Of a stretch of 6,102 nt of DNA, positions 1 to 5,041 are shown one piece after another. A program made the translations under genes and the position numbers. Under the pieces are notes generated by a model. The model did not search any database and was not told where the DNA came from. It was given only the letters and a program-made list of their open reading frames with translations. Source of the stretch: Coleofasciculus sp. S288 (GTDB taxonomy: Bacteria > Cyanobacteriota > Cyanobacteriia > Cyanobacteriales > Coleofasciculaceae). The stretch is taken from contig JAIUYC010000278.1 of assembly GCA_020216575.1 (NCBI GenBank), positions 1 through 6,102 of the forward strand, read 5' to 3'. The number at the start of each line of letters is the position of its first letter. Positions within the stretch are counted from its first letter, which is position 1.

Positions 1-1
1 C

Positions 2-370
2 GCTACTGAAATTCCAACAGATTTGCCATTAGTCAGTGCCGATTCAACTCAACTGTGGCGAGTCTTTAGCAATCTGATTACTAACGCCATCAAACACAAC
101 CCACCTGGAATAACCATAACTATCAGTGCCACAGTGGAGCCAAAAATGATTCGCTGTAGCGTACAAGATAACGGCGTAGGGATGACGAGGGAGCAGTGCG
201 ATCACCTCTTTGACCTTTATTTTCGCACCTCTCAAGTGCGTAATTCCCTTGAATTAGGATTAGGCTTGTATCTTTGTCGGCAAATCGTCACTGCGCATGG
301 TGGAGAAATTGGTGCGATTGGCTCTCCCGGAGCAGGGTCAACGTTTTGGTTTACCATACCTATCAATTAA
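2..370 (+). CDS. Sensor histidine kinase, C-terminal HATPase domain (5'-partial)
   Basis: This is the last 122 codons of a two-component sensor kinase; the reading frame is open to the left window edge, so the sensor part and the phospho-accepting His box lie outside. It is the ATP-binding domain that phosphorylates the conserved His before transfer to a response regulator. Numbering visible residues from the first full codon, the N box is NLITNAIKHN (N24, N28 and N33), the G1 box is DNGVGM (D56, G58, G60), the F-box region is LFDLYF, and the G2 box is ELGLGLYLC followed by the usual QIVTAHGGEI and a closing GSTFWFTIP strand. All ATP-lid and Mg-binding landmarks look intact, so this is a normal kinase C-terminus and not a remnant. 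The protein ends right after the domain, so no receiver domain is fused downstream. The partner and stimulus cannot be inferred. A TTG at 23 is only an internal codon. Confidence 0.93.
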   Translation, partial: ATEIPTDLPLVSADSTQLWRVFSNLITNAIKHNPPGITITISATVEPKMIRCSVQDNGVGMTREQCDHLFDLYFRTSQVRNSLELGLGLYLCRQIVTAHGGEIGAIGSPGAGSTFWFTIPIN

Positions 371-409
371 GCCTGAGGAAATTTACCCTTTGGCGGAAAT
401 ATAGCAAAA

Positions 410-465
410 GGCAGAAGGCAGTGGTTCGACAGGCTCACCAATCGGGCAGAAGGAAGAAGGAAAAA
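410..465 (+). repeat. STRR-like heptad repeat with REP-like core
   Basis: Read in steps of seven from 410, the sequence is GGCAGAA, GGCAGTG, then three unlike heptads (424-444, containing TTCGACAGGCTCACC), then GGCAGAA, GGAAGAA, GGAAAAA. Eight heptads make exactly 56 bases, so the interruption keeps the repeat phase. Purine-rich 7-base tandem repeats (STRR) are known intergenic elements in filamentous cyanobacteria. The inner TTCGACAGGCTCA resembles a short palindromic-type motif that recurs in many bacterial genomes, recalled and not searched. Function is unknown; replication slippage is the usual explanation of the heptads. Confidence 0.6.
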
Positions 466-548
466 GATTAACTGGTCAAGGTTTCAGGGTTTGGCTGTGT
501 CCTAATCGCCTTGGCAACTGCTATAATTATCCAGTTGAAAAAGTTTAA

Positions 549-569
549 AAAGCTTACTGTACAAGCTTT
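549..569 (+). terminator. A/T-rich hairpin, possible weak terminator
   Basis: AAAGCTT (549-555) and AAGCTTT (563-569) form a perfect 7-bp stem around the 7-base loop ACTGTAC, followed by a pyrimidine stretch (CTTTC). The stem has only two G-C pairs and the tail is broken by C, so it would be a weak terminator. It lies 179 bases after the histidine kinase stop. It may be only a structural palindrome. Confidence 0.3.
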
Positions 570-579
570 CTTTCATAAA

Positions 580-604
580 AGCCCTCTGCCCTCTCTGCCT
601 TGGA
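580..604 (-). repeat. Pyrimidine-rich block, inverted partner of the 410-465 repeat
   Basis: The plus strand reads GCCCTCTGCC then CTCTCTGCCTTGG; on the minus strand this is a GGCAGAGAGGGCAGAGGG type sequence, close to the GGCAGAA heptads of 410-465 in reverse orientation. The two blocks could pair imperfectly in a transcript or simply be two insertions of the same repeat class. Too short and degenerate to be certain. Confidence 0.4.
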
Positions 605-705
605 GCCTTCTTGCACTAGTCTGGCAGAACGACACTGAAAGAGGCACAGTTACACGAATTGGGCAACGGCGACACGTCAAGTGGCACGCGACAACAGGAC
701 ACAGA

Positions 706-778
706 TGGAGAATACCGGACTCGAACCGGTGGCCTCTGCGGTGCGATCGCAGCGCTCTACCAACTGAGCTAATTCCCC
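706..778 (-). tRNA. tRNA-Ala (anticodon CGC)
   Basis: The minus strand folds into a complete 73-nt cloverleaf. The acceptor is GGGGAAU with AUUCUCC, including the G3:U70 wobble pair that is the major alanine identity element. The D arm is GCUC/GAGC with loop AGUUGGUA. The anticodon stem is CUGCG/CGCAG with loop AUCGCAC, giving anticodon CGC (plus-strand 743-745) for codon GCG. The variable loop is AGGCC, and the T arm is ACCGG/CCGGU with loop UUCGAGU. The discriminator is A73 (position 706) and CCA is not encoded, as is common in cyanobacteria, so it must be added enzymatically. The gene sits 86 bases downstream of the HAD gene on the same strand; read-through from that unit is possible since no terminator is visible between them. 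A HIP1 palindrome occupies part of the anticodon arm. Confidence 0.96.
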
Positions 779-864
779 TTGTCAATTTGAGCTCTTCGAT
801 CAAAGTTTAAAATCGAAAATCTTCCTAGATGTACCTAACAGCACCATTTCTTATCCTAGCACTT

Positions 865-1581
865 TCACCGCACCGAAGCTGCTTTTTGGGAATAGACCTC
901 CTGCACGCGGTCTAGCTCTAGCTCGTGAAGATAATCAACTGTCCAGTTGGCTTGTCTCTGGAGCATATGAAATGGATAGGTATGGGCAACCCCAACCACC
1001 TGCATTCCCGCTCGTTTCGCGGCTTCAATGCCTGCAAAGGTATCTTCAATGACTAGGCAGTCGGCAGCTTTGGCGTTGAGGTTGGGATAGTGCTGATTCA
1101 GCCGTTCGACGGCTAGAAGGTAACCATCGGGTTCGGGTTTGCTTACCGTGATGTCGTCACCCGCAACAATCACAGAAAAATATTGAGCGAGTTGAGCGCG
1201 ATCGAGTACTAGTTCTACTTCTTGACGAAGCGCTCCACTCACAATACCCATTGGCAACTCAGCAACACGAATTGTGTAAATCAAGTCCTCTAAGCCTGGA
1301 TAAATCGGTAAGTTATCGAGTGTCTCCAGCTTGTGTTTATAAGCTTCGGCCTTGCGGATGATGAGTTGGGTTAAGTAGTTTTCTGTAACAAACCGACCTC
1401 GACGCTTAAGTAACTCTGCGATGCAAATGCGATCGCTCCGTCCCAAACAAACTTCGCGATACTCGTCGGCTGAGGGACGCAGATTTTCTGAAATTAGAAG
1501 TTCCTCGATGAGCTGCTGGTGAATTGCCTCATCGTTAATAATCACCCCATTAAAATCAAATAGAACTGCCTTCAAAGTCAT
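865..1581 (-). CDS. HAD-superfamily hydrolase-like protein, beta-phosphoglucomutase/phosphatase type
   Basis: A 238-residue protein with the layout of a subfamily I HAD enzyme: Rossmann core plus a helical cap between motifs I and II (about residues 15-95). Motif I is LFDFNGVI with nucleophile D9. Motif II is GIVSGA with S115, motif III is VSKPEPDGY with K148, and motif IV is VIEDTFAGIEAAKRAG with E179 and D180. HAD enzymes form an aspartyl-phosphate on the first Asp; the second Asp of motif I normally acts as acid/base. Here that position is N11, so ordinary phosphatase or mutase catalysis is not assured and the substrate is open. The cap and the P-E-P after K148 resemble phosphoglycolate phosphatase/beta-PGM relatives. 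The ATG at 1581 has no clear Shine-Dalgarno but lies 9 nt after the methyltransferase stop, which suggests an operon with translational coupling. Length is normal and there is no sign of decay. Confidence 0.88.
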   Translation of the reverse strand: MTLKAVLFDFNGVIINDEAIHQQLIEELLISENLRPSADEYREVCLGRSDRICIAELLKRRGRFVTENYLTQLIIRKAEAYKHKLETLDNLPIYPGLEDLIYTIRVAELPMGIVSGALRQEVELVLDRAQLAQYFSVIVAGDDITVSKPEPDGYLLAVERLNQHYPNLNAKAADCLVIEDTFAGIEAAKRAGMQVVGVAHTYPFHMLQRQANWTVDYLHELELDRVQEVYSQKAASVR

Positions 1582-1590
1582 GTCGATACG

Positions 1591-2481
1591 CTAAAAAGCT
1601 GGAGCAGGAAAGCCCTCTGAACCAAAATCATCTTGGGTGAAGTTTGCGGATACCCGTTGTGAAGCCGTTGCTGAGTCTTCAACTGGGAGGGGTTTAATCC
1701 CCTGTGTCACCTGATGCACCCACCACCAGTCGGTTGTCTGTACCGCTTCAAAGCCTGCTGCACCCATCCAAGCATCCACATTACCAGCCGCATAATCCTT
1801 AATGTAAGGCTCCTCAAAGATTTCGGTTAGCCAATCCGTTTGACGCAGAGTTTTTTGATTGCCATCTAGAATCACAACTTGCCCTCCTGGTATCAACACC
1901 CGGAAGCATTCCCGAAGAATGGATTTGGTCGCTGCTGGTGGTGTCTCGTGAAATAATAATGATGCCGCAACTACGTCAAAATATCCATCCGCAAATCCCG
2001 TCTCCTCTGCATTCCCATGACGCCACTCAATTGTTAATCCGGCTATTTTGGCTTTGTGGTCAGCCATGACGAGCATGTACGGCGACAGGTCTAACCCAAT
2101 GACCTGAGCTTGGGGAAATGCTTGCTTCAACATTAAGGTTGTGGAACCCGTGCCGCAACCCAAGTCTAGAATTCGTCGCGGCGTTCCATTGATGGTATCT
2201 ATCAAGCCTTGGCGTACCCAGGTTTCATTCGGGGGTAGCACGTACTGAGTCACCGGATCGTAGGAAACCGAAGCACCAGGGTTCAGGTATCCGCCTTTAA
2301 CGCCGTGGAAGTTCTGGCTGCTGTAGTAGTGAGGATAACTTAAGTCAGGACGGCGGAAGCGATCGCTCTCCGTTTCCCAGTCAATGCTTTCATATAACTG
2401 CCGCAGTTTCTCCTCATCGATAAAGTTTCGCGCAATCGGCGATAAGAAACGTTCCCAAATTGTGTCCTTACGAACTGCCAT
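1591..2481 (-). CDS. Class I SAM-dependent methyltransferase
   Basis: A 296-residue soluble methyltransferase. Residues 1-100 are an N-terminal extension with several aromatic, conserved-looking stretches (YPHYYSSQNFHG, residues 49-60; YDPVTQYVLPPNE, 74-86). The Rossmann core follows: motif I LDLGCGTGS (105-113, SAM-binding glycines), acidic residue after strand 2 in GLDLS (D131), FDVVAASLLFHE (168-179) for motif II, and RVLIPGGQVVILD (194-206) for motif III. This order is that of the Methyltransf_11/25 (UbiE-like) families, but nothing in the sequence identifies the acceptor, and the tryptophan-rich DWWWVH (251-256) suggests a hydrophobic or aromatic substrate pocket, an inference. The ATG at 2481 is preceded by AGG about nine bases upstream. 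It is the first gene of a probable two-gene unit with the HAD protein and is divergent from rtcB. Confidence 0.9.
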   Translation of the reverse strand: MAVRKDTIWERFLSPIARNFIDEEKLRQLYESIDWETESDRFRRPDLSYPHYYSSQNFHGVKGGYLNPGASVSYDPVTQYVLPPNETWVRQGLIDTINGTPRRILDLGCGTGSTTLMLKQAFPQAQVIGLDLSPYMLVMADHKAKIAGLTIEWRHGNAEETGFADGYFDVVAASLLFHETPPAATKSILRECFRVLIPGGQVVILDGNQKTLRQTDWLTEIFEEPYIKDYAAGNVDAWMGAAGFEAVQTTDWWWVHQVTQGIKPLPVEDSATASQRVSANFTQDDFGSEGFPAPAF

Positions 2482-2599
2482 AGGATTCGACCTGGGTTAA
2501 GTGGGGGTTGCTCTTGACACACTGGGGGCAGAGCCTTTGAAAACTTTGCCCTCTTTACAAAGTGTAATGTAGTTTCTCACTAAGCAGTCAGCTTTCTTA

Positions 2600-2630
2600 T
2601 TGGCATTTTGTAGTATAGATGTAGTATACT
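2600..2630 (+). promoter_or_regulatory. Candidate rtcB promoter with overlapping direct repeat
   Basis: TTGGCA (2600-2605, one mismatch to TTGACA) is followed by TATACT (2625-2630, one mismatch to TATAAT) with a long 19-base gap; TAGTAT at 2622-2627 would give a 16-base gap but is a poorer -10. The nine-base word TGTAGTATA occurs twice, at 2609 and 2620, exactly 11 bases apart, and the second copy runs into the palindrome AGTATACT (2623-2630). A helical-turn repeat over a -10 box is what an operator would look like. No regulator is encoded nearby. Confidence 0.4.
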
Positions 2631-2646
2631 TGAATTAATCCCGGAG

Positions 2647-2671
2647 CTACCCCGAATCAATTTGGGAGTAG
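2647..2671 (+). other. 5'-leader hairpin upstream of rtcB
   Basis: CTACCCC pairs with GGG-A-GTAG, and the G·U and two A-U pairs above extend it to a 10-bp stem with one bulged A (2667) and a UCAA tetraloop (2657-2660). If transcription starts just after the TATACT box, this lies near the beginning of a leader of about 120 nt. There is no T-run after it, so it is not a terminator; it could stabilise the leader or bind a protein. Not recognised as a known riboswitch. Confidence 0.4.
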
Positions 2672-2763
2672 AGGCGAGTTTTGCCAAAAAAACACGGCAA
2701 TAACTGACTATCTTTAGGCAATGCCTGCTCTCCTGGGTCATGGTTGTTTTTAGGCAAACGTTT

Positions 2764-4911
2764 ATGCCATACGAAAAACTAAATCTTTCAGCCCCAGCGC
2801 CTGTACTCTCTTGGGCAAATCACCACCTTGGCTCAGAAGAAACCAAGATGGCAAAGAATGTAGCATCGCTACCCTTTGTCTTTAAACACGTAGCCTTGAT
2901 GCCAGATGTTCATCTCGGTAAAGGTGCTTTAGTGGGTTCCGTTGTTGCTACTAGAGATGCACTGATGCCAGCAGCGGTAGGTGTCGATATTGGCTGCTTC
3001 ACAGGAGATACACTAGTTCCGTTAGTAGATGGAAAATCGTATCCTCTTCAAGAACTATCTAGTACTCAGCAAGAGTTTATCGTTTACTCCTGTACTGAAA
3101 CAGGGCGAATCGTCGCGGCTAAAGCTACAGCCAAATTAACTCGGCGTAATGCAGAACTGCTCAAAGTAGTTCTTGACAACGGTGAGGAGATTAAATGCAC
3201 CCCTGATCATCAATTTATGCTCCGGGATGGAACTTATCGGGAAGCTTGCGCTCTCAAACCGGGTGAGTCCTTAATGCCTTTCTATTCCAATTCTGATAAG
3301 GATGGTTACACGCTAATTCAGCAACCTTATTCAGGTAAATGGCAGAAGGCGCACTGGATTATTGCTCGGTCAGGATTGCTAGGAAAAGTTCCCAAGTTTA
3401 AGGAGCAGAAAACAGTTATCCATCACAAAAACTTCAAGCAAGCAGATAACAGACCAGAAAATCTTGAATTTATGGGGAGCAACGACCACTCTGCCTATCA
3501 TCGGTTATTGACAGAGAGAAATACTCATTGGCAATCCCCAGAGTTTGAAGAAAAGAGAAAGCAAGCACTAGCTGACAAAGCTAAAACCCTAGATGGACAT
3601 CAATATTACGCCGAAAGAGGGACGAAAAATATCGTTCATTATATGCAAGAATGCTCCGACCACTTCAGAGTTTCTGTTGCTGGAAATGGTGAAAGGGGGA
3701 AGCAGTATCTAATCAACTACAACACCAGTGAAAAAGGAAAAGCAAAGAGCAAAGAACTTGCTAATCGGCTCTACACCTGTGAAACCTGCGGAGCTGAAGT
3801 TAAAAGCCCAATAGGACTTCACAATCACAGAAAGAACCAGCACGCCTACAACCACAAAGTGGTGGAAGTTATACCTCTGAGTGAAAGGCAAGATGTCTAT
3901 TGTCTAACAGTTCCAGAGTATGGTAACTTCGCCTTAACCGCTGGTGTATTTGTTCACAACTGCGGCATGATGGCTATCAAAACTTCATTTGTCGCCGAGC
4001 AACTGGAGGGCAAACTCAAGAAAATTCGCCTGGATATTGAAGCAGCTATTCCAGTAGGTTTCAACGAAAACAAAAACATCGAAAAATCGGTGACGAATTG
4101 GCAAGATTGGAATCATTTTAAAGAACTGCATCGAGGGGTGCAGGACTTGAAAGGGAAAGCCATGAGACAGATGGGTTCTCTCGGGGGAGGAAATCACTTT
4201 ATAGAGGTTTGCCTCGATACTGAGAACGCTGTGTGGTTAATGCTGCACTCCGGTTCGCGCAATATTGGCAATATGCTGGCTCAATGCCATATCAGCACGG
4301 CTAAAGATTTGGCGAAGATGACAAATACTAACCTCGCTGACCCAGATTTAGCTTACTTTATTGCCGGAACACCAGAGTTCCAGGCTTACTGGCGGGACTT
4401 GCAGTGGGCGCAAAATTATGCTCGCTTCAATCGCGACGTAATGATGGCTCGTTTCAAGCAGATCATTGAGAAGCATCTTGCTGGCGGCAAGCCGACTAAG
4501 CCTTTGCTATCGGTGAACTGCCATCACAACTACGCTGAAAAAGAAGTCCATTTCGGTGAAGACGTTTATGTCACGCGCAAGGGCGCAGTACGGGCGCGAG
4601 AGGATGATTACGGCATTATTCCTGGCTCGATGGGGGCAAAGTCTTTCATCGTTAAGGGTAAGGGTAATCATGACAGCTACTGCTCGTGCTCTCATGGTGC
4701 CGGACGTTTGATGTCTCGCGCTAAAGCGAAGAAGCACTTTTCACTGGATGATTTGCTCGAGCAAACTAAGGGTGTTGAATGCCGCAAAGATGGGGGTGTT
4801 TTGGATGAAATTCCAGGCGCGTACAAACCTATTGATGAGGTAATGAACAATCAATCTGATCTTGTTGAAGTTGTAGCAACGCTCAAGCAAGTGGTCTGCG
4901 TGAAGGGCTGA
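2764..4911 (+). CDS. rtcB: RtcB RNA-splicing ligase, intein-containing precursor
   Basis: RtcB joins RNA 2',3'-cyclic-phosphate or 3'-phosphate ends to 5'-OH ends using GTP and Mn2+, through a GMP-histidine intermediate; its roles are tRNA and RNA repair or splicing. The precursor is 715 residues and the mature ligase would be 393 after removal of a 322-residue intein (78-399), close to the usual ~400. In precursor numbering, metal ligands and active-site residues are D75 in GVDIG, C400 (+1 residue, CGMMA), N477/H478 in GGGNHFIEV, H495 in MLHSGSR, H587/H588 in NCHHNYAE, and H644 in CSHGAGR, the expected guanylylation site. An in-frame ATG at 2740 would add eight residues. The start at 2764 is preferred because AGG lies nine bases before it, MPYEKLNLS is a typical family N-terminus, and it puts Asp and Cys at 75 and 78 exactly as recalled for E. 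coli RtcB. The gene has its own promoter region and terminator. Confidence 0.95.
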   Translation: MPYEKLNLSAPAPVLSWANHHLGSEETKMAKNVASLPFVFKHVALMPDVHLGKGALVGSVVATRDALMPAAVGVDIGCFTGDTLVPLVDGKSYPLQELSSTQQEFIVYSCTETGRIVAAKATAKLTRRNAELLKVVLDNGEEIKCTPDHQFMLRDGTYREACALKPGESLMPFYSNSDKDGYTLIQQPYSGKWQKAHWIIARSGLLGKVPKFKEQKTVIHHKNFKQADNRPENLEFMGSNDHSAYHRLLTERNTHWQSPEFEEKRKQALADKAKTLDGHQYYAERGTKNIVHYMQECSDHFRVSVAGNGERGKQYLINYNTSEKGKAKSKELANRLYTCETCGAEVKSPIGLHNHRKNQHAYNHKVVEVIPLSERQDVYCLTVPEYGNFALTAGVFVHNCGMMAIKTSFVAEQLEGKLKKIRLDIEAAIPVGFNENKNIEKSVTNWQDWNHFKELHRGVQDLKGKAMRQMGSLGGGNHFIEVCLDTENAVWLMLHSGSRNIGNMLAQCHISTAKDLAKMTNTNLADPDLAYFIAGTPEFQAYWRDLQWAQNYARFNRDVMMARFKQIIEKHLAGGKPTKPLLSVNCHHNYAEKEVHFGEDVYVTRKGAVRAREDDYGIIPGSMGAKSFIVKGKGNHDSYCSCSHGAGRLMSRAKAKKHFSLDDLLEQTKGVECRKDGGVLDEIPGAYKPIDEVMNNQSDLVEVVATLKQVVCVKG
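3415..3504 (+). other. HNH endonuclease motif inside the intein
   Basis: Precursor residues 218-247 read VIHHKNF, then ADNRPENLEFM, then NDHSAYHR. This is the HNH beta-beta-alpha-metal pattern: the paired H220/H221, central asparagines N229 and N233, and H242/H246. The catalytic and metal-binding positions look undamaged, so nuclease activity and homing are plausible. Target recognition would be the intein-less rtcB sequence around GVDIGCGM. Confidence 0.85.
3778..3843 (+). other. C2H2 zinc-finger motif inside the intein
   Basis: Precursor residues 339-360 fit C-x2-C-x12-H-x4-H exactly: C339, C342, H355, H360, in CETCGAEVKSPIGLHNH and the following RKNQH. The hydrophobic L352 before the first His fits the finger core. 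It sits after the HNH segment and before splicing block F. A DNA-recognition finger for the homing endonuclease is the natural inference; a purely structural Zn site is the alternative. Confidence 0.75.
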
Positions 4912-4929
4912 GATATTTTATATGAGTGT

Positions 4930-4949
4930 AGAGATGCGATCGCGTCTCT
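4930..4949. repeat. 20-bp near-palindrome centred on a HIP1 site
   Basis: AGAGATGCGATCGCGTCTCT is self-complementary except for one T·G pair, with HIP1 (4936-4943) at its centre, 18 bases after the rtcB stop. There is no loop in the DNA palindrome and no T-run after it, so it is unlikely to terminate on its own, but it may add a 3'-end structure to rtcB mRNA. Confidence 0.55.
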
Positions 4950-4966
4950 CGGCTTCCATAAATTAG

Positions 4967-5000
4967 GAGCAGTTAGTGCAAGTCACTAGCTGCTCTTTTT
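4967..5000 (+). terminator. Rho-independent terminator of rtcB
   Basis: GAGCAGTTAGTG (4967-4978) pairs along all 12 positions with CACTAGCTGCTC (4984-4995), with one G·U pair, around the five-base loop CAAGT. It is followed directly by TTTTT (4996-5000). Position (55 bases after the stop) and quality make this the end of the rtcB transcript. Confidence 0.9.
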
Positions 5001-5017
5001 CACAATAGTATTATGTG

Positions 5018-5041
5018 ATACCAAAGCTACTGGGTATTTTT
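5018..5041 (+). terminator. Possible second, weak terminator
   Basis: ATACC (5018-5022) pairs with GGTAT (5033-5037) around a 10-base loop, followed by a T-run to 5041; a variant pairing uses CCA/TGG with one bulged G. The stem is short, so it would only back up the stronger terminator just upstream. Confidence 0.35.

Larger units (their letters stand above)
371..705. other. Intergenic spacer between histidine kinase and tRNA-Ala
   Basis: No protein gene is supported here. The 335 bases hold a purine-rich heptad repeat (410-465), an A/T-rich hairpin (549-569) and a pyrimidine-rich block (580-604), annotated separately. Open frames that cross the spacer on either strand have no family signature, and the ones over 573-810 are produced by the tRNA gene. 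No clear terminator for the histidine kinase is seen immediately after its stop; the hairpin at 549-569 is the only candidate. Confidence 0.7.
2482..2763. promoter_or_regulatory. Divergent intergenic region, methyltransferase / rtcB
   Basis: The 282 bases must hold the start signals of both divergent units. Seen on the plus strand are an inverted repeat ACTTTG-N9-CAAAGT (2543-2563), three copies of TGTAGT (2569, 2609, 2620), a candidate plus-strand promoter (2600-2630), a hairpin (2647-2671), a second small hairpin TTGCC-N10-GGCAA (2681-2700) and the palindrome AGGCAATGCCT (2716-2726). No convincing minus-strand promoter could be chosen. No conserved small ORF is recognised. Confidence 0.55.
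2995..3960 (+). mobile_element. RtcB intein (322 aa) with HNH homing endonuclease
   Basis: A protein intron inserted between G77 and C400 of the precursor, in frame and flanked by VDIG and CGMM. It starts with Cys in CFTGDTLVPL (block A). Block B is CTPDHQF with T146 and H149. The C-terminal blocks are VYCLTVPEYGNFAL (378-391, block F) and AGVFVHN (block G), ending in the penultimate His398 and Asn399 before the +1 Cys. These are all residues needed for class 1 splicing. Between the splicing halves are an HNH nuclease motif (about 218-247), a lysine-rich linker and a C2H2 zinc-finger motif (339-360). RtcB is a known intein host, and insertion at the conserved active-site Cys is a recurring site. 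Two block F positions are unusual (C380 and G387 where Asp and His are common). Loss of splicing would kill the ligase, so the element is presumably active. Confidence 0.93.

Noticed and set aside
274..471. Plus-strand open frame of 65 codons
   Set aside because: It overlaps the kinase G2 region in another frame and continues into the heptad repeat; no family features.
706..778. tRNA-Ala as an integration (att) site of a genomic island
   Set aside because: No integrase and no duplicated tRNA 3' end is seen in the window.
511..810. Plus-strand open frame of 99 codons and the minus-strand frame at 573-803
   Set aside because: Both run straight through the tRNA-Ala gene; the minus-strand peptide SSVGRAL…HRFES is the familiar false product of translating a tRNA.
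2740..2763. rtcB start at the upstream ATG 2740
   Set aside because: It lacks a good ribosome site and adds eight residues not expected for the family; kept only as an alternative start.
2995..3960. Class 3 intein (because of the block F Cys)
   Set aside because: It begins with Cys, has Phe and not Trp two residues after the block B His, and Val and not Thr in block G, so the class 3 W-C-T triad is incomplete.
3709..4737. Three minus-strand open frames opposite rtcB (3709-3891, 3985-4197, 4507-4737)
   Set aside because: They are antisense to conserved RtcB or intein codons and show no domain, ribosome site or promoter.
1591..4911. An RNA-repair cluster made of RtcB plus methyltransferase and HAD phosphatase (by analogy with Pnkp/Hen1)
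   Set aside because: The methyltransferase has UbiE-like small-molecule motifs and not Hen1 motifs, the HAD type is a small-molecule enzyme, and the two units are only divergent neighbours.
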